Shown here one piece after another: positions 8,137-19,070 of a stretch of DNA of 64,000 nt. Every line of letters starts with the position of its first letter. Position 1 is the stretch's first letter. The notes beneath the pieces were generated by a model that was not told where the DNA came from, searched no databases, and worked only from the letters and a program-made list of their open reading frames with translations. A program made the translations under genes and the position numbers. This DNA comes from Corynebacterium liangguodongii (lineage in GTDB: Bacteria; Actinomycetota; Actinomycetes; Mycobacteriales; Mycobacteriaceae). The stretch spans positions 1,178,001 through 1,242,000 of the forward strand of contig NZ_CP026948.1 in the NCBI RefSeq assembly GCF_003070865.1, in the 5' to 3' direction.

Positions 8137-9855
8137 TTAGAGCAGCCGGACCGCTTTCGGTGACATCCCCGACCAACGCACCGGTGTGATCCGCACCGTC
8201 ATTCCCGATTGCGGGGCCTCGATCATGGTGCCGTCGCCAAGGTTGATGGCGACGTGGCTCTCGCCGCCCGCGCCGTAGAAGAACAGGTCCCCGCGCTTGG
8301 CCTCGCTCGGGTCCACCTGGGTGCCGCGCTGGTACTGGTAGCCGCTGTAGTGCGGCAACGAGATCCCTACGCCGGCAAACGCGTAGACGACGAGCCCGGA
8401 GCAGTCGAAACCCTTCACGCTGCCGCCGTCGACGCCCGTGGTGGGACCGTTTGCGTCGCCGCCGCCCCACACGTACGGGGTGCCGATCATTGACTGGGCC
8501 CGCGCAATGACGGTCTCCACCTGCGAGGAGTTCGGCATCTTCGGCAGCGAGCTCTGAATGGAGTCGCTCACCTGCTCCGAGGTGGAGACCTCCGGCAGCA
8601 CCGAAGAGACGTCCCCCGCGGAGCCGTCAGAAGATGCGTTAGCGCTAAGGACGGAGGACAACCCGCTGGAAAACGCCGCGATGAGCTCCTTGCTGCTCGC
8701 CCCGCCGTAGGGGTTGTCGAAGGAGCTATGCGCGGCCTGCGAGGAGCCCACGAGCGCGGCAGCGGCGGCGATCGCAGCCGCCTGCTCGGTGAGCTCAGGC
8801 GAGTTAGCGATGAGCGATTCGACGACCTCGGAGCTGAGCTCGGCGTCTCCCCCTGCCGAGGCGGCGTAGGGGGTGAGCCCGCTCGCGGCGCCCGAGTCTG
8901 CCGCGGGCGCGGCCGTGAGCGCCGTTTCGAGCGCGCGCGCGACGTCCTCTTCCTTCGGCGCGGGGGCCTCCGGGGCCACCGCGGCGACGGCGTCCTCGAC
9001 CGCGGCGAGGGTCTGCTTGTCGACGCCCAAGTTCTCCGGCCTTGCCGGCTGGGAAGCGGCGGCAGAATCGGCCACAGACTCGGCTGCAGACTCGGCGGCG
9101 GGCTCCGCGCCGGGTTGCTCCGGCACCGACCCCGCGCCGGGGCGGACCTGGTCGAGCTGCTGGCGCGCCTCTTCTTGCTCGGCGGCTGCCGCCTCGCGCT
9201 GCGCGAGCTGGGAGGTGAGCTCGGCTTCGCTCGCCTCTAAGGTGGAGCGCGCCTGGTTCTCGGCTTCGGCCGCCTCGCGGGCCGTGCGCTCGGCGCGCTC
9301 GGCGGCGAGCCGCAGGGTAGATTCCTCGTTTGCCGCCTCCGTGCGGGCGCGCTCGACTTCGTCGAGCTTGGACTGCTTGGCTTCTGCCTGTTGGCGCAGG
9401 TAGAGGGAGCGATCAAGAACGTCTTGCTGCGCATCTTTGCCAGCAGCGCCTGCGATCGGCGAAGGTGAGCCAAGGCCGCGGTACTGCGACCGGCTCACCT
9501 CCCCAAGCTCGGCGCGGGCGCGCTCGACCTCGGCCTGGGTCTCCTCGAGCCTGCGGCGGGCCTCGTCGGCGCCTTGGCGGGACTGCTCCGCGAGCGACTG
9601 CGCGTCGTGGAGGTCGACCAGTGCCCGGTTGACGTTCTCGCGGAGGACGCCGATGGCGGCATCGAGTTCGTCGATACGCGACTGCGCCCGGGAGATCTCG
9701 GTGGCGAGCTGGGCGGGCGCGGGGCTTACTTCTTGTGCGAGGGCGACGGTGCCCGCGGCAACGGTGAGCCCGATCGTTGTGGTGCACGCGACGATGCTCG
9801 TGGCGGCGCGCCGCCAGCGGCGCTGGTCGCGGCGCAGTGTTAGGTGGATATCCAC
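8137..9855 (-). CDS. Secreted NlpC/P60 peptidoglycan endopeptidase, RipA-type
   Basis: The 572-residue precursor has a signal peptide (about 1-40, ending near VALAQE), a long coiled-coil region (about 45-240) like the autoinhibitory N-domain of RipA, an Ala/Ser/Pro-rich linker (about 240-440) and a C-terminal NlpC/P60 domain (446-572). Catalytic Cys485 is in GFDCSGL, His534 in ESHVAI, and the third residue position falls near Glu546. It should cut the D-Glu-mDAP bond during cell separation. GTG start with AGGAG 8 nt upstream. The gene follows a 462-bp leader region with several regulatory signals. Confidence 0.93.
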   Translation of the reverse strand: MDIHLTLRRDQRRWRRAATSIVACTTTIGLTVAAGTVALAQEVSPAPAQLATEISRAQSRIDELDAAIGVLRENVNRALVDLHDAQSLAEQSRQGADEARRRLEETQAEVERARAELGEVSRSQYRGLGSPSPIAGAAGKDAQQDVLDRSLYLRQQAEAKQSKLDEVERARTEAANEESTLRLAAERAERTAREAAEAENQARSTLEASEAELTSQLAQREAAAAEQEEARQQLDQVRPGAGSVPEQPGAEPAAESAAESVADSAAASQPARPENLGVDKQTLAAVEDAVAAVAPEAPAPKEEDVARALETALTAAPAADSGAASGLTPYAASAGGDAELSSEVVESLIANSPELTEQAAAIAAAAALVGSSQAAHSSFDNPYGGASSKELIAAFSSGLSSVLSANASSDGSAGDVSSVLPEVSTSEQVSDSIQSSLPKMPNSSQVETVIARAQSMIGTPYVWGGGDANGPTTGVDGGSVKGFDCSGLVVYAFAGVGISLPHYSGYQYQRGTQVDPSEAKRGDLFFYGAGGESHVAINLGDGTMIEAPQSGMTVRITPVRWSGMSPKAVRLL

Positions 9856-9933
9856 GGTGGGGGCTCCTCACGGCGCGCGCCGACACCCCCGTTCCGCGGC
9901 CGCTGACTAGGCAAGCCTGGAGGGTTGACGCAC

Positions 9934-10056
9934 GCAGGTATATGGCTGACTACTGATTGTCGGCCACCGGGCCCCGCTAGAGACGCGGCGCACTCGCCCG
10001 CACGGTGAGGAGGTGCCTGGCGTGCTTCCCCACATGCCCGAACCTCGTATACCTGC
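9934..10056 (-). ncRNA. Candidate structured 5' leader of the endopeptidase gene
   Basis: GCAGGTATA and TATACCTGC (9 bp, exact) bracket 105 nt that contain further short complementary pairs (GAGGT/ACCTC and CACCG/CGGTG in the transcript). NlpC/P60 genes of actinobacteria are often preceded by the c-di-AMP (ydaO/yuaA) riboswitch, and the GUCAGCC segment near the 3' end is reminiscent of it. The GGGGUGAAUC core is not seen, so the identity is open. Confidence 0.35.
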
Positions 10057-10150
10057 CGCGATCCCGGCGTGACTAGCGCCGAGCGTGACAAGTGGTGCGA
10101 ATGAGTATCCGTGAAACTAGAAACGACTGATGAGCCGACATGGAAACCAT

Positions 10151-10166
10151 ACGACACTCGTGTCGT
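10151..10166. promoter_or_regulatory. Inverted repeat, operator candidate
   Basis: ACGACAC-tc-GTGTCGT is a perfect 7-bp-arm inverted repeat about 300 bp before the endopeptidase start. Binding protein unknown. Confidence 0.4.
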
Positions 10167-10262
10167 CTGTGATACAACCTTTACCAAAGTTCACATCAGT
10201 CAAGTTTTGCGACATGACAAACATGCGCCACATGCTGCACGGACGCGACACGCGCGGAATTG

Positions 10263-10278
10263 GGTGACTTTTGTCACA
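10263..10278. promoter_or_regulatory. GlxR-like (cAMP receptor) site
   Basis: On the minus strand the site reads TGTGACAAAAGTCACC, which matches TGTGA-N6-TCACA at nine of ten fixed positions. It lies just after the membrane-protein gene and about 408 bp before the endopeptidase start. Confidence 0.45.
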
Positions 10279-10317
10279 GGGGTGTAATCCGGCGGGGTGC
10301 GCAGCCCGCGGAGGCCA

Positions 10318-10821
10318 CTAGCGGGCCGAGGTGCGCGAGCGCAGGACGGTCACCGCGGTGCCGAGAACGACGGCCGCGGCGGCGAGCAAAAACAGCGCCG
10401 CGACGAGCGGCCACGACCAGCCCGTGGACACCGCGGTATCGACAAACGCGCGCACTCCCTCCGGGTAGTCGGAGTGCTCGAGCATTGCCCGCTGCGCGGA
10501 TTCGATCTGATAGCGCGAGAGGCGCTCGCTCACCGCGCCGGACGCGTGCGGCGTGCGCACGATCACGGTCTCGAATTGCGTCTCCGAGGCGAGGTCCTGA
10601 GCGAGGTCGCGCAGATCGGCGGGCTGCCGCGGGGTCTGCTCGAGCACGACGAGCGCGACTGGCTCGATGTGCTCTGCCCCTGCGGCGGCCAGAGCGCCGT
10701 CGAGTGCGTCGCTCATGGCGGGCCCGAGCTGCGCGTTGACCGGGTTGGCGGTGCCAAAGGCCACGTCGCCGGCGGTCAATTGGTCCTTGATGGAGTCGAT
10801 GTTGACGCCTTCCGGGGTCAT
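10318..10821 (-). CDS. Rv1476-like (DUF6676) membrane protein
   Basis: The 167-residue protein has a soluble N-terminal domain (about 1-130) resembling a TPM-like fold and one C-terminal membrane helix (about 135-158: WSWPLVAALFLLAAAAVVLGTAV) followed by a basic end. The position between acn and a RipA-type endopeptidase matches Rv1476 in M. tuberculosis, between acn (Rv1475c) and ripA (Rv1477). Role unknown, possibly in control of the hydrolase. Start 10819-10821 with GGAG upstream. Confidence 0.82.
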   Translation of the reverse strand: MTPEGVNIDSIKDQLTAGDVAFGTANPVNAQLGPAMSDALDGALAAAGAEHIEPVALVVLEQTPRQPADLRDLAQDLASETQFETVIVRTPHASGAVSERLSRYQIESAQRAMLEHSDYPEGVRAFVDTAVSTGWSWPLVAALFLLAAAAVVLGTAVTVLRSRTSAR

Positions 10822-10980
10822 GGGGAGCTCTCCTCGCTAGCCGGTTGCCTCGCGGCGATGGATTCTTGAGCGTGATTCTAATGGGGCACCCGGCGCAACC
10901 CGCCACGCGGCGCGTCTCGGTCGCTCGGAGGGGCCTTATACCCCCGTCTGCTCCCCCATGACCGGGCCGGGTCCAATACA

Positions 10981-10997
10981 TAACGTGCGTTACGTTA
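10981..10997. promoter_or_regulatory. Operator in the acn promoter (AcnR candidate)
   Basis: TAACGTgcgttACGTTA is a perfect 6-bp-arm inverted repeat. Its right arm overlaps the first two bases of the -10 box at 10996-11001, so a bound repressor would block RNA polymerase. AcnR encoded downstream of acn is the obvious candidate; the C. glutamicum AcnR motif differs. Confidence 0.55.
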
Positions 10998-11001
10998 GAA
11001 T
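10996..11001 (+). promoter_or_regulatory. -10 element of acn
   Basis: TAGAAT about 123 bp before the acn start, overlapping the inverted repeat. The leader then contains two copies of ATCTGGGCTGT (11000-11010 and 11049-11059). Confidence 0.55.
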
Positions 11002-11123
11002 CTGGGCTGTGCGGTCGCTCCTCCGCGATAGGATGGGCACTGACCACCATCTGGGCTGTATCCGGCGCGGGTGGCAAGACACTGGTAACACACTGGCACG
11101 ACAAACGAGAAACGGAGCTCACT

Positions 11124-13904
<2,781 letters not shown>

Positions 13905-13928
13905 CAGCGCCTAGCCACAACCGTCTCC

Positions 13929-13960
13929 GAGGGGCCCCGGCAGCAGCCGGTCGGCCCCTC
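13929..13960 (+). terminator. Hairpin between acn and acnR
   Basis: GAGGGGCC and GGCCCCTC form an 8-bp stem with inner CCGG pairing, but no T tract follows. It may lower read-through into acnR or stabilise the acn mRNA 3' end rather than end all transcription. Confidence 0.5.
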
Positions 13961-13998
13961 GCCCATGTCCACCCACGTCGAGCCCGAAGCGAGCGCGC

Positions 13999-14565
13999 AT
14001 GCCGATTGTCAGTGATAACGAACTCTCCCGCCGGCGCCGGGAGATCATCGCCGCTGCCCGCGGCTGCTTCGCCCGCTACGGCTACGAGGGGGCTACCGTC
14101 ACCAGGCTCGAGGAGGCCACGGGCAAGACGCGCGGCGCGATCTTTCACCACTTCAAGGACAAAGAGGAGCTCTTCCTCGCGATCGCAGCCGAGGACGCGG
14201 CCCGTCAGGCCGAGGTCGTGGCGGAACACGGGCTCATCGAGGTGATGCGCCGCCTCGTGCGCAACCCGGGCTCGAACGACTGGTACATCACCCGCGCGGA
14301 AATCGTGCGCAAGCTGCGCACCGACCCCTGTTTCGAAACCCGCTGGCGCGTGCACCAGGTTGTGCTCGACGAGGCCATCCACGAGCGGCTCGCGCACAAC
14401 GCGGCCATGCGTGACGACGTCCCCATCGACGTGCTCCAGGAATACCTCACGACGGTGATGGAAGGGCTGATCCTCAAACTCGCCTCCGGCGAGCCCCCGC
14501 AGCGCCTCGAGGCCACCCTCGACCTCGTCGAACAATCGGTGCGGGCCCCGGGCGTCGGCAAGTAG
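13999..14565 (+). CDS. acnR: TetR-family repressor of aconitase, AcnR
   Basis: The 188-residue protein has an N-terminal TetR DNA-binding domain (about 8-55) with ARGCFARYGYEGATVTRLEEATGKTRGAIFHHFKDKEELF, close to the C. glutamicum AcnR sequence. In that species AcnR represses acn and responds to citrate-metal complexes and iron supply. The ligand domain covers about 60-188. It lies 94 bp after acn in the same direction, so acn and acnR may share a transcript. Confidence 0.93.
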   Translation: MPIVSDNELSRRRREIIAAARGCFARYGYEGATVTRLEEATGKTRGAIFHHFKDKEELFLAIAAEDAARQAEVVAEHGLIEVMRRLVRNPGSNDWYITRAEIVRKLRTDPCFETRWRVHQVVLDEAIHERLAHNAAMRDDVPIDVLQEYLTTVMEGLILKLASGEPPQRLEATLDLVEQSVRAPGVGK

Positions 14566-14576
14566 ACAGAGCGGTA

Positions 14577-14582
14577 TAGGAT
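14577..14582 (+). promoter_or_regulatory. -10 box, predicted leaderless promoter
   Basis: TAGGAT (within TATAGGAT) lies 7 nt before ATG 14590. Confidence 0.6.
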
Positions 14583-14589
14583 GTGCCTC

Positions 14590-15327
14590 ATGGCGCACAT
14601 CCTTTTCGTATCGCTCCGCACCGGAGACATGGGGCCGGACGTCGCTCAAGCAGAGCTCGGCGATGTCCTCGCGGCAAGCGGGCTCAACGCCTCCGATGTG
14701 GAGATGCGGGTCATAGCCGACACGGAGACGGCCATCGGATCGCTCGACGGGTTCGACGGCGTCATCGTCGGCGGCAGCTCCCTCAACGTCACCGCGCCGG
14801 AATATTCGCCCTGGCAGCGCCACGTGCACGCGCAGCTCTCCGAGCTTGTCACCTCCCCGGTTCCCGTCTTCCTCGTGTGCTTCGGTTTTAGCTGGTTGAG
14901 CGCCGAGCTCGGCGGCACCGTCGGCCACAGCGCGCCCGAAGTCTCGGGTCCTACCGACGTGACGCTAACCGCGGCCGCGGAGGGCGATCGGCTCCTACAC
15001 GGTTACCCGGCGAGCTTCGCCGCCTTCACCGGGCATACCGAAAACCCTGAGATCGTCCCGCCTGAGCTCGAGGTGCTGGCAACGGGGCCCACTGGCGCCG
15101 CGCAGCTCGTGCGCTACGGGTCGGTCGTGTGGGCGAGCCAGTTTCACGCGGAGATGGATGCCGCCGCGATGAAGGCGCGGATGGATTTCTACTACGACTA
15201 TGGGTACTTCCCGCTGAGCGAATACGACACGATCGTCGCAGCGCTCCCCGCGGTCGACGTGTCCTGGGCGAACGAGCTTTTGCGCAGATTCGTGGCCGTG
15301 TGCGACGAGCTCTCGCCGCGGCGCTAG
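14590..15327 (+). CDS. Class I glutamine amidotransferase-like protein
   Basis: The 245-residue single-domain protein has the GATase triad Cys97 (LVCFGFSW), His186 and Glu188 (QFHAEMD), so it is probably an active glutaminase or related hydrolase (gamma-glutamyl type), substrate unknown. The nucleophile motif lacks the usual GxCxGxQ glycine before Cys and Gln after, a variation also seen in stand-alone members. It stands downstream of acnR. ATG 14590 was preferred over an in-frame ATG at 14581 because of the -10 box position. Confidence 0.88.
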   Translation: MAHILFVSLRTGDMGPDVAQAELGDVLAASGLNASDVEMRVIADTETAIGSLDGFDGVIVGGSSLNVTAPEYSPWQRHVHAQLSELVTSPVPVFLVCFGFSWLSAELGGTVGHSAPEVSGPTDVTLTAAAEGDRLLHGYPASFAAFTGHTENPEIVPPELEVLATGPTGAAQLVRYGSVVWASQFHAEMDAAAMKARMDFYYDYGYFPLSEYDTIVAALPAVDVSWANELLRRFVAVCDELSPRR

Positions 15328-15330
15328 ACT
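15325..15330 (+). promoter_or_regulatory. -10 box, predicted leaderless promoter of ACT gene
   Basis: TAGACT, whose first three bases are the stop codon of the upstream gene, lies 8 nt before ATG 15339. Confidence 0.6.
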
Positions 15331-15338
15331 GCAGGGCC

Positions 15339-15608
15339 ATGTACGCCATTATCACCACCACGGGCCACGATCGCGTCGGCATCATCGCCGGCATTTCCTC
15401 CGCCGCGGCACAGCGCAACCTCAACATCGTCGACGTCTCCCAGACGCTGATGGACCACTACTTCACCATGATCATGCGCGTCGAGATCCCGGCGGACGAG
15501 GTCGACTTAAGCGAGCTCGCGGCGCACCTCTCCGGCGTCGGCAAAAAGCTCGGCGTCGTTGTTCGCGTGCAGTCCGAGGCGCTGTTTTCCGCGATCAACG
15601 AGATCTAG
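15339..15608 (+). CDS. ACT domain protein (UPF0237)
   Basis: The 89-residue protein is a single ACT domain ([24 protein letters not shown] at the start), a small-molecule binding fold that usually binds amino acids. UPF0237 genes are regularly followed by UPF0210 genes, as here with a 20-nt gap, which suggests a regulatory subunit for the next product. A longer frame to the left overlaps the amidotransferase gene and was not used. Confidence 0.93.
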   Translation: MYAIITTTGHDRVGIIAGISSAAAQRNLNIVDVSQTLMDHYFTMIMRVEIPADEVDLSELAAHLSGVGKKLGVVVRVQSEALFSAINEI

Positions 15609-15628
15609 AAAGGGGGTATACGAGCATC

Positions 15629-16999
15629 ATGGCGAGCGACCACACCATAGCGCCGAGCCGCATCCTTGACGTGATCCACATGATCGAGGACTACCGCCTC
15701 GATATCCGCACCGTGACAATGGGGATCTCGCTGCTCGGGTGCACGCGCGCGAGCGCCGAGGAGACCGCGCAGGCCGTCTACGACCGTGTCACCCAGCGCG
15801 CCGAGCGCCTCGTGGCGGTGTGCGAAGAGATCGAGCGCGAGCTCGGCATCCCGATCGTGAACAAGCGGGTCTCGGTCTCCCCCATCTCCCTGGTAGCCGC
15901 GGGCGTGGACGGCAGCCCGGTGGCCATCGCCCGCGCCCTCGACCGCGCCGCCGCTCAGCTCGGCGTGAACTTCGTCGGCGGCTACTCGGCGCTCGTGGAG
16001 AAGGGTACGACCGAATCGGACCGGCGCCTCATCGAGTCGCTGCCCGAGGCCCTCTCGACCACGGAGAGGGTGTGCGGGTCGGTCAATGTGGCGTCGTCAC
16101 GCGCGGGCATCAACATGGATGCGGTGTCCACGATGGGGCGGGTGATCAAGGAGGCCGCAGAGCTCACGCGCGAGCAATCCTCCATCGCGTGCGCGAAGCT
16201 CGTCGTCTTTGCCAACGCGGTGGGCGATAACCCCTTCATGGCGGGGGCCTTCCACGGCATCGAGGAGGCCGACACGGTGGTCTCCGTCGGGGTCTCGGGC
16301 CCGGGCGTTGTCGATCACGCCGTCGGCAGGATGGAAGGCGCCTCGCTTGGAGAGGTCGCCGAGGAAATCAAGAAGGCCGCGTTCAAGATCACCCGGGCAG
16401 GCCAGCTCGTGGGCACGATGGCGGCCGAGCGCCTCGGTGTGCCCTTCGGCATCGTCGATCTCTCGCTCGCTCCCACCGCCGAGGTCGGCGATTCCGTTGC
16501 CCACATCCTCGAGCACATGGGCCTGGGCCAGGTGGGCACCCACGGCACGACCGCCGCGCTCGCGCTGCTTAACGACGCCGTGAAGAAAGGCGGGATGATG
16601 GCCTGCTCCCGCGTCGGCGGCCTCTCCGGCTCGTTCATCCCCGTCTCGGAGGACCGCGGCATGATCGACGCTGTGCGGGCCGGATCCATCTCAATGGACA
16701 AGCTCGAGGCAATGACCTCGATCTGCTCGGTCGGCTTCGACATGATCGCCATCCCCGGAGATACCACGGCCGAGCTCATTGCGGGCATGATCGCCGACGA
16801 GGCGGCGATCGGCGTAATAAACCACAAGACGACCGCCGCGCGCCTCATCCCGGTGCCCGGCACGCGGCCCGGCGACGAGGTCAACTTCGGTGGGCTGCTC
16901 GGCTACGCCCCCGTCATCCCCGTGAGCACCGTGCGTAACGACGCCTTCATCCACCGCGGCGGGTTCATCCCCGCGCCGGTGCATGGGATGCGCAACTAG
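15629..16999 (+). CDS. UPF0210 (PFL-like, DUF711) protein
   Basis: The 456-residue protein belongs to the UPF0210 family, which has a fold related to pyruvate formate-lyase but no proven function. Conserved Gly-rich segments [10 protein letters not shown] (about 117-126), [17 protein letters not shown] and [11 protein letters not shown] (about 423-433) are present. An AAAGGGGG ribosome-binding site precedes the start by 12 nt. Its end faces a small convergent gene with an 8-bp gap. Confidence 0.93.
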   Translation: MASDHTIAPSRILDVIHMIEDYRLDIRTVTMGISLLGCTRASAEETAQAVYDRVTQRAERLVAVCEEIERELGIPIVNKRVSVSPISLVAAGVDGSPVAIARALDRAAAQLGVNFVGGYSALVEKGTTESDRRLIESLPEALSTTERVCGSVNVASSRAGINMDAVSTMGRVIKEAAELTREQSSIACAKLVVFANAVGDNPFMAGAFHGIEEADTVVSVGVSGPGVVDHAVGRMEGASLGEVAEEIKKAAFKITRAGQLVGTMAAERLGVPFGIVDLSLAPTAEVGDSVAHILEHMGLGQVGTHGTTAALALLNDAVKKGGMMACSRVGGLSGSFIPVSEDRGMIDAVRAGSISMDKLEAMTSICSVGFDMIAIPGDTTAELIAGMIADEAAIGVINHKTTAARLIPVPGTRPGDEVNFGGLLGYAPVIPVSTVRNDAFIHRGGFIPAPVHGMRN

Positions 17000-17007
17000 G
17001 GCGGCCG

Positions 17008-17217
17008 CTACTTACCCTTGCGGCCGAAGAGGAACCAGGCGATCCACCCGAAGGTGTTGATGGCGGCGATTGCCGGGGTCCAGGCCCACTTCGGCCCGCG
17101 CACCTGCTTCGCGTCGGTGCGCGCGAGGCTTGCGAACGCAGCTGCCTTGCCTGCGGCGTCGACAGCGGCGAGGATGCCGATGACGAACTTCTGATTGTTC
17201 TGTGTTTTCTTTGCCAT
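17008..17217 (-). CDS. Small PLDc_N-like membrane protein
   Basis: The 69-residue protein begins MAKKTQNNQKFVIGILAAVDAAGK and has two hydrophobic stretches, the second WTPAIAAINTFGWIAWFLFGRK, similar to the PLDc_N (phospholipase D N-terminal) two-helix unit; there is no catalytic HKD motif. Role unknown. ATG 17217 fits better than an upstream in-frame start. A perfect GlxR-type site lies 36 bp upstream. Confidence 0.75.
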   Translation of the reverse strand: MAKKTQNNQKFVIGILAAVDAAGKAAAFASLARTDAKQVRGPKWAWTPAIAAINTFGWIAWFLFGRKGK

Positions 17218-17252
17218 GCATGCCATTCTGCCCGCCCGCAATGCCCATTAAA

Positions 17253-17268
17253 TGTGATATACATCACA
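17253..17268. promoter_or_regulatory. GlxR (cAMP-receptor-type) operator
   Basis: TGTGATATACATCACA fits the C. glutamicum GlxR consensus TGTGA-NNTANN-TCACA at every fixed position. It sits between the divergent small membrane protein (start 17217) and the HNH gene (start 17391) and could control either. Confidence 0.8.
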
Positions 17269-17390
17269 GCTCTTTTACGGCCATGTCGCCGTTATCCCAG
17301 GTCACGGCGTTTTCAGGCTGGTCCACCGCCTTCGGGGATGTCGCACACGTTTTCTATGGTGTCCTTACAGCCGACAAAAGGGGGTGCACA

Positions 17391-18800
17391 ATGGCCGCTG
17401 ATCTGGGAAAACACGTCGATACGCTCATCGCGTCTCTGCTCGCTATCCGCGACGTCTTTGCCGATCCCTCTGCGCTCAACCTCGCGGACGCGGCCGCGCA
17501 CATGGAAAAGCTCGAGGGGGCGATGGGGGCCAAAGCATTCATTGACGCCGCGTTCGCGCACCTCTGCGAGCGCGACGAGGCCGGCCGCCTCGTGGGTGCC
17601 AAGCACCCCGACGCGTATTTGCGGCAGCGCCTAGGCCTCTCGCCCCGCGAGGCTTTCGACCGCCTCGGACGCGGGCGCGATCTCTTCGGGGAGCCGCACA
17701 TCCCCGACCCGGAAGGCGAGGACTCGGGCCTTTTCGGCGACAAGGAGTCCGGACCGGAGCGGGGCGAAGAAGCTCGCCGCGAGCAGAAGCGCGCACGCTC
17801 CCGCGCCGACAAGGTGAGCGCCGAGGCCCAATCCGCGATCCGCTTCGAGCTGGACAAGCTCCTCGCCGCCGCCCGTGGGGCCCGCCCGCGTCTCCTTGCT
17901 GCCGCCCTGCGGGAGGCCGAATCGCGCACGATTAAAGACCTCAGGATGCTCGTGCGGCGCTGGGTGGATGAGGAAAACCGCAAGTACGCAGCCCCGGGCA
18001 ACCCGAATGCGGGGATGGAGCGGCGTGGAGTGCGGATTGGGCGCCGGAAGGCCGACGGCACCCACGAGATCACCGTGACCGCGACCGCGGGGGACGCTGC
18101 CCTGCTCAAGGCACTACTGGATAAGGGGGCCGCCCCGAACGCGAACCTTCCCGAGGGCATTCGCGATGACCGCACCCCCGGGCAGAGGCACTACGACCAG
18201 CTGATGAAGATGGTGCGTCATGTGGAGGCGTGCAACCGGCCCGCCGCGGGTGGCTGCGCCTCGGTCGTCGTGACGGTAACGCTCGACGATCTTGCCGGGG
18301 CCGATGCGGCCACGCTCTTTGCCACCAATACGGGTATCGAGGTCGACGCCTTTGACCTCGTGCGCCTCGGCATGGAGGGTGCCGATGATTTCGTGCTCAC
18401 CATCGACGGCGCCACCGGCGTTCCCCTCAACCTTGTGCGCAGCAGCCGAACGGCGTCCATCTGGCAGAGGGTGGCGATGCTAGCCGTCCAGGGGGTGTGC
18501 TCGTGGGCGGGGTGCACCGCACCCATGAGTGAGTGCGAGGCCCACCACATCCTCGCGTGGATCCAGGGAGGAAGCACAGACATCTCAAACCTCACGGGTC
18601 TCTGTCGCGAGCATCATAGACGCAACAATGATCACAGAGACCACCGATTCAACACCTGCCACATGGAATACGACCCGGCCAGCGGCAGAGCGGGGCTCAA
18701 GGTCCCCGGGGAGACGGCGCTGAAGTTCAACCACGCCGATGCCGCGCGCCGCTCCGCCGTCAACCGGACGGTCGCGCGCGTGCGAGGCGTCCCGCCCTAG
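17391..18800 (+). CDS. HNH endonuclease domain protein (DUF222/13E12-type)
   Basis: The 469-residue protein has an Ala/Arg-rich helical N-terminal DUF222-like part and a C-terminal HNH nuclease module: C370 and C375, the ECEAHHILAWIQGGSTDISN core with H385-H386, and C405 with H408-H409 near the end. These are the metal and zinc positions of active HNH folds. Such genes are multicopy in corynebacteria and mycobacteria and may be mobile or defence-linked; nothing mobile is next to this copy. ATG 17391 has AAAAGGGGG 6 nt upstream. The segment near 18590-18660 is less GC-rich than the surroundings. Confidence 0.9.
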   Translation: MAADLGKHVDTLIASLLAIRDVFADPSALNLADAAAHMEKLEGAMGAKAFIDAAFAHLCERDEAGRLVGAKHPDAYLRQRLGLSPREAFDRLGRGRDLFGEPHIPDPEGEDSGLFGDKESGPERGEEARREQKRARSRADKVSAEAQSAIRFELDKLLAAARGARPRLLAAALREAESRTIKDLRMLVRRWVDEENRKYAAPGNPNAGMERRGVRIGRRKADGTHEITVTATAGDAALLKALLDKGAAPNANLPEGIRDDRTPGQRHYDQLMKMVRHVEACNRPAAGGCASVVVTVTLDDLAGADAATLFATNTGIEVDAFDLVRLGMEGADDFVLTIDGATGVPLNLVRSSRTASIWQRVAMLAVQGVCSWAGCTAPMSECEAHHILAWIQGGSTDISNLTGLCREHHRRNNDHRDHRFNTCHMEYDPASGRAGLKVPGETALKFNHADAARRSAVNRTVARVRGVPP

Positions 18801-19063
18801 AGATCCTCGCCCGCCTCGAGGCGGTCCACCACACGCTTCGCGGCGGCAAGCCCGAGGCCGGTTTCCTCACGCAGCTGCTTGATCGCGGCGACCTTCTTTC
18901 CCTGCCCAAGGAGCCGGCGCACCTCGTCGGAGGCCAAGCGCCTGCGTCGCGCGTCGGCGGGCCGCCCAGCCTGGGAGGAAAGCTCGGCGACCTCGCGTTC
19001 GAGTTCGGCGACCCGAACGATGAGCTCATCAAGCGCGCCCTGGTAGCGGTTTCCGAAAAGCAT
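18797..19063 (-). CDS. Small protein with L7/L12 C-terminal-like domain
   Basis: The 88-residue protein has an N-terminal helix with heptad character (LDELIVRVAELEREVAELS) and a C-terminal LLGQGKKVAAIKQLREETGLGLAAAKRVVDRLE stretch that matches the ribosomal protein L7/L12 C-terminal domain. It is not the ribosomal protein itself. Its role is unknown; it lies right after an ABC-F gene, so a ribosome or translation-factor link is possible. The start at 19063 has TACCTT 7 nt upstream. The stop shares CTAG with the HNH gene. Confidence 0.82.
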   Translation of the reverse strand: MLFGNRYQGALDELIVRVAELEREVAELSSQAGRPADARRRRLASDEVRRLLGQGKKVAAIKQLREETGLGLAAAKRVVDRLEAGEDL

Positions 19064-19070
19064 GCCCACC

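Noticed and set aside
9840-10187. 115-codon minus-strand frame in the endopeptidase leader
   Set aside because: It overlaps the endopeptidase start, has no ribosome-binding site and no family-like composition; the region fits better as a regulatory leader.
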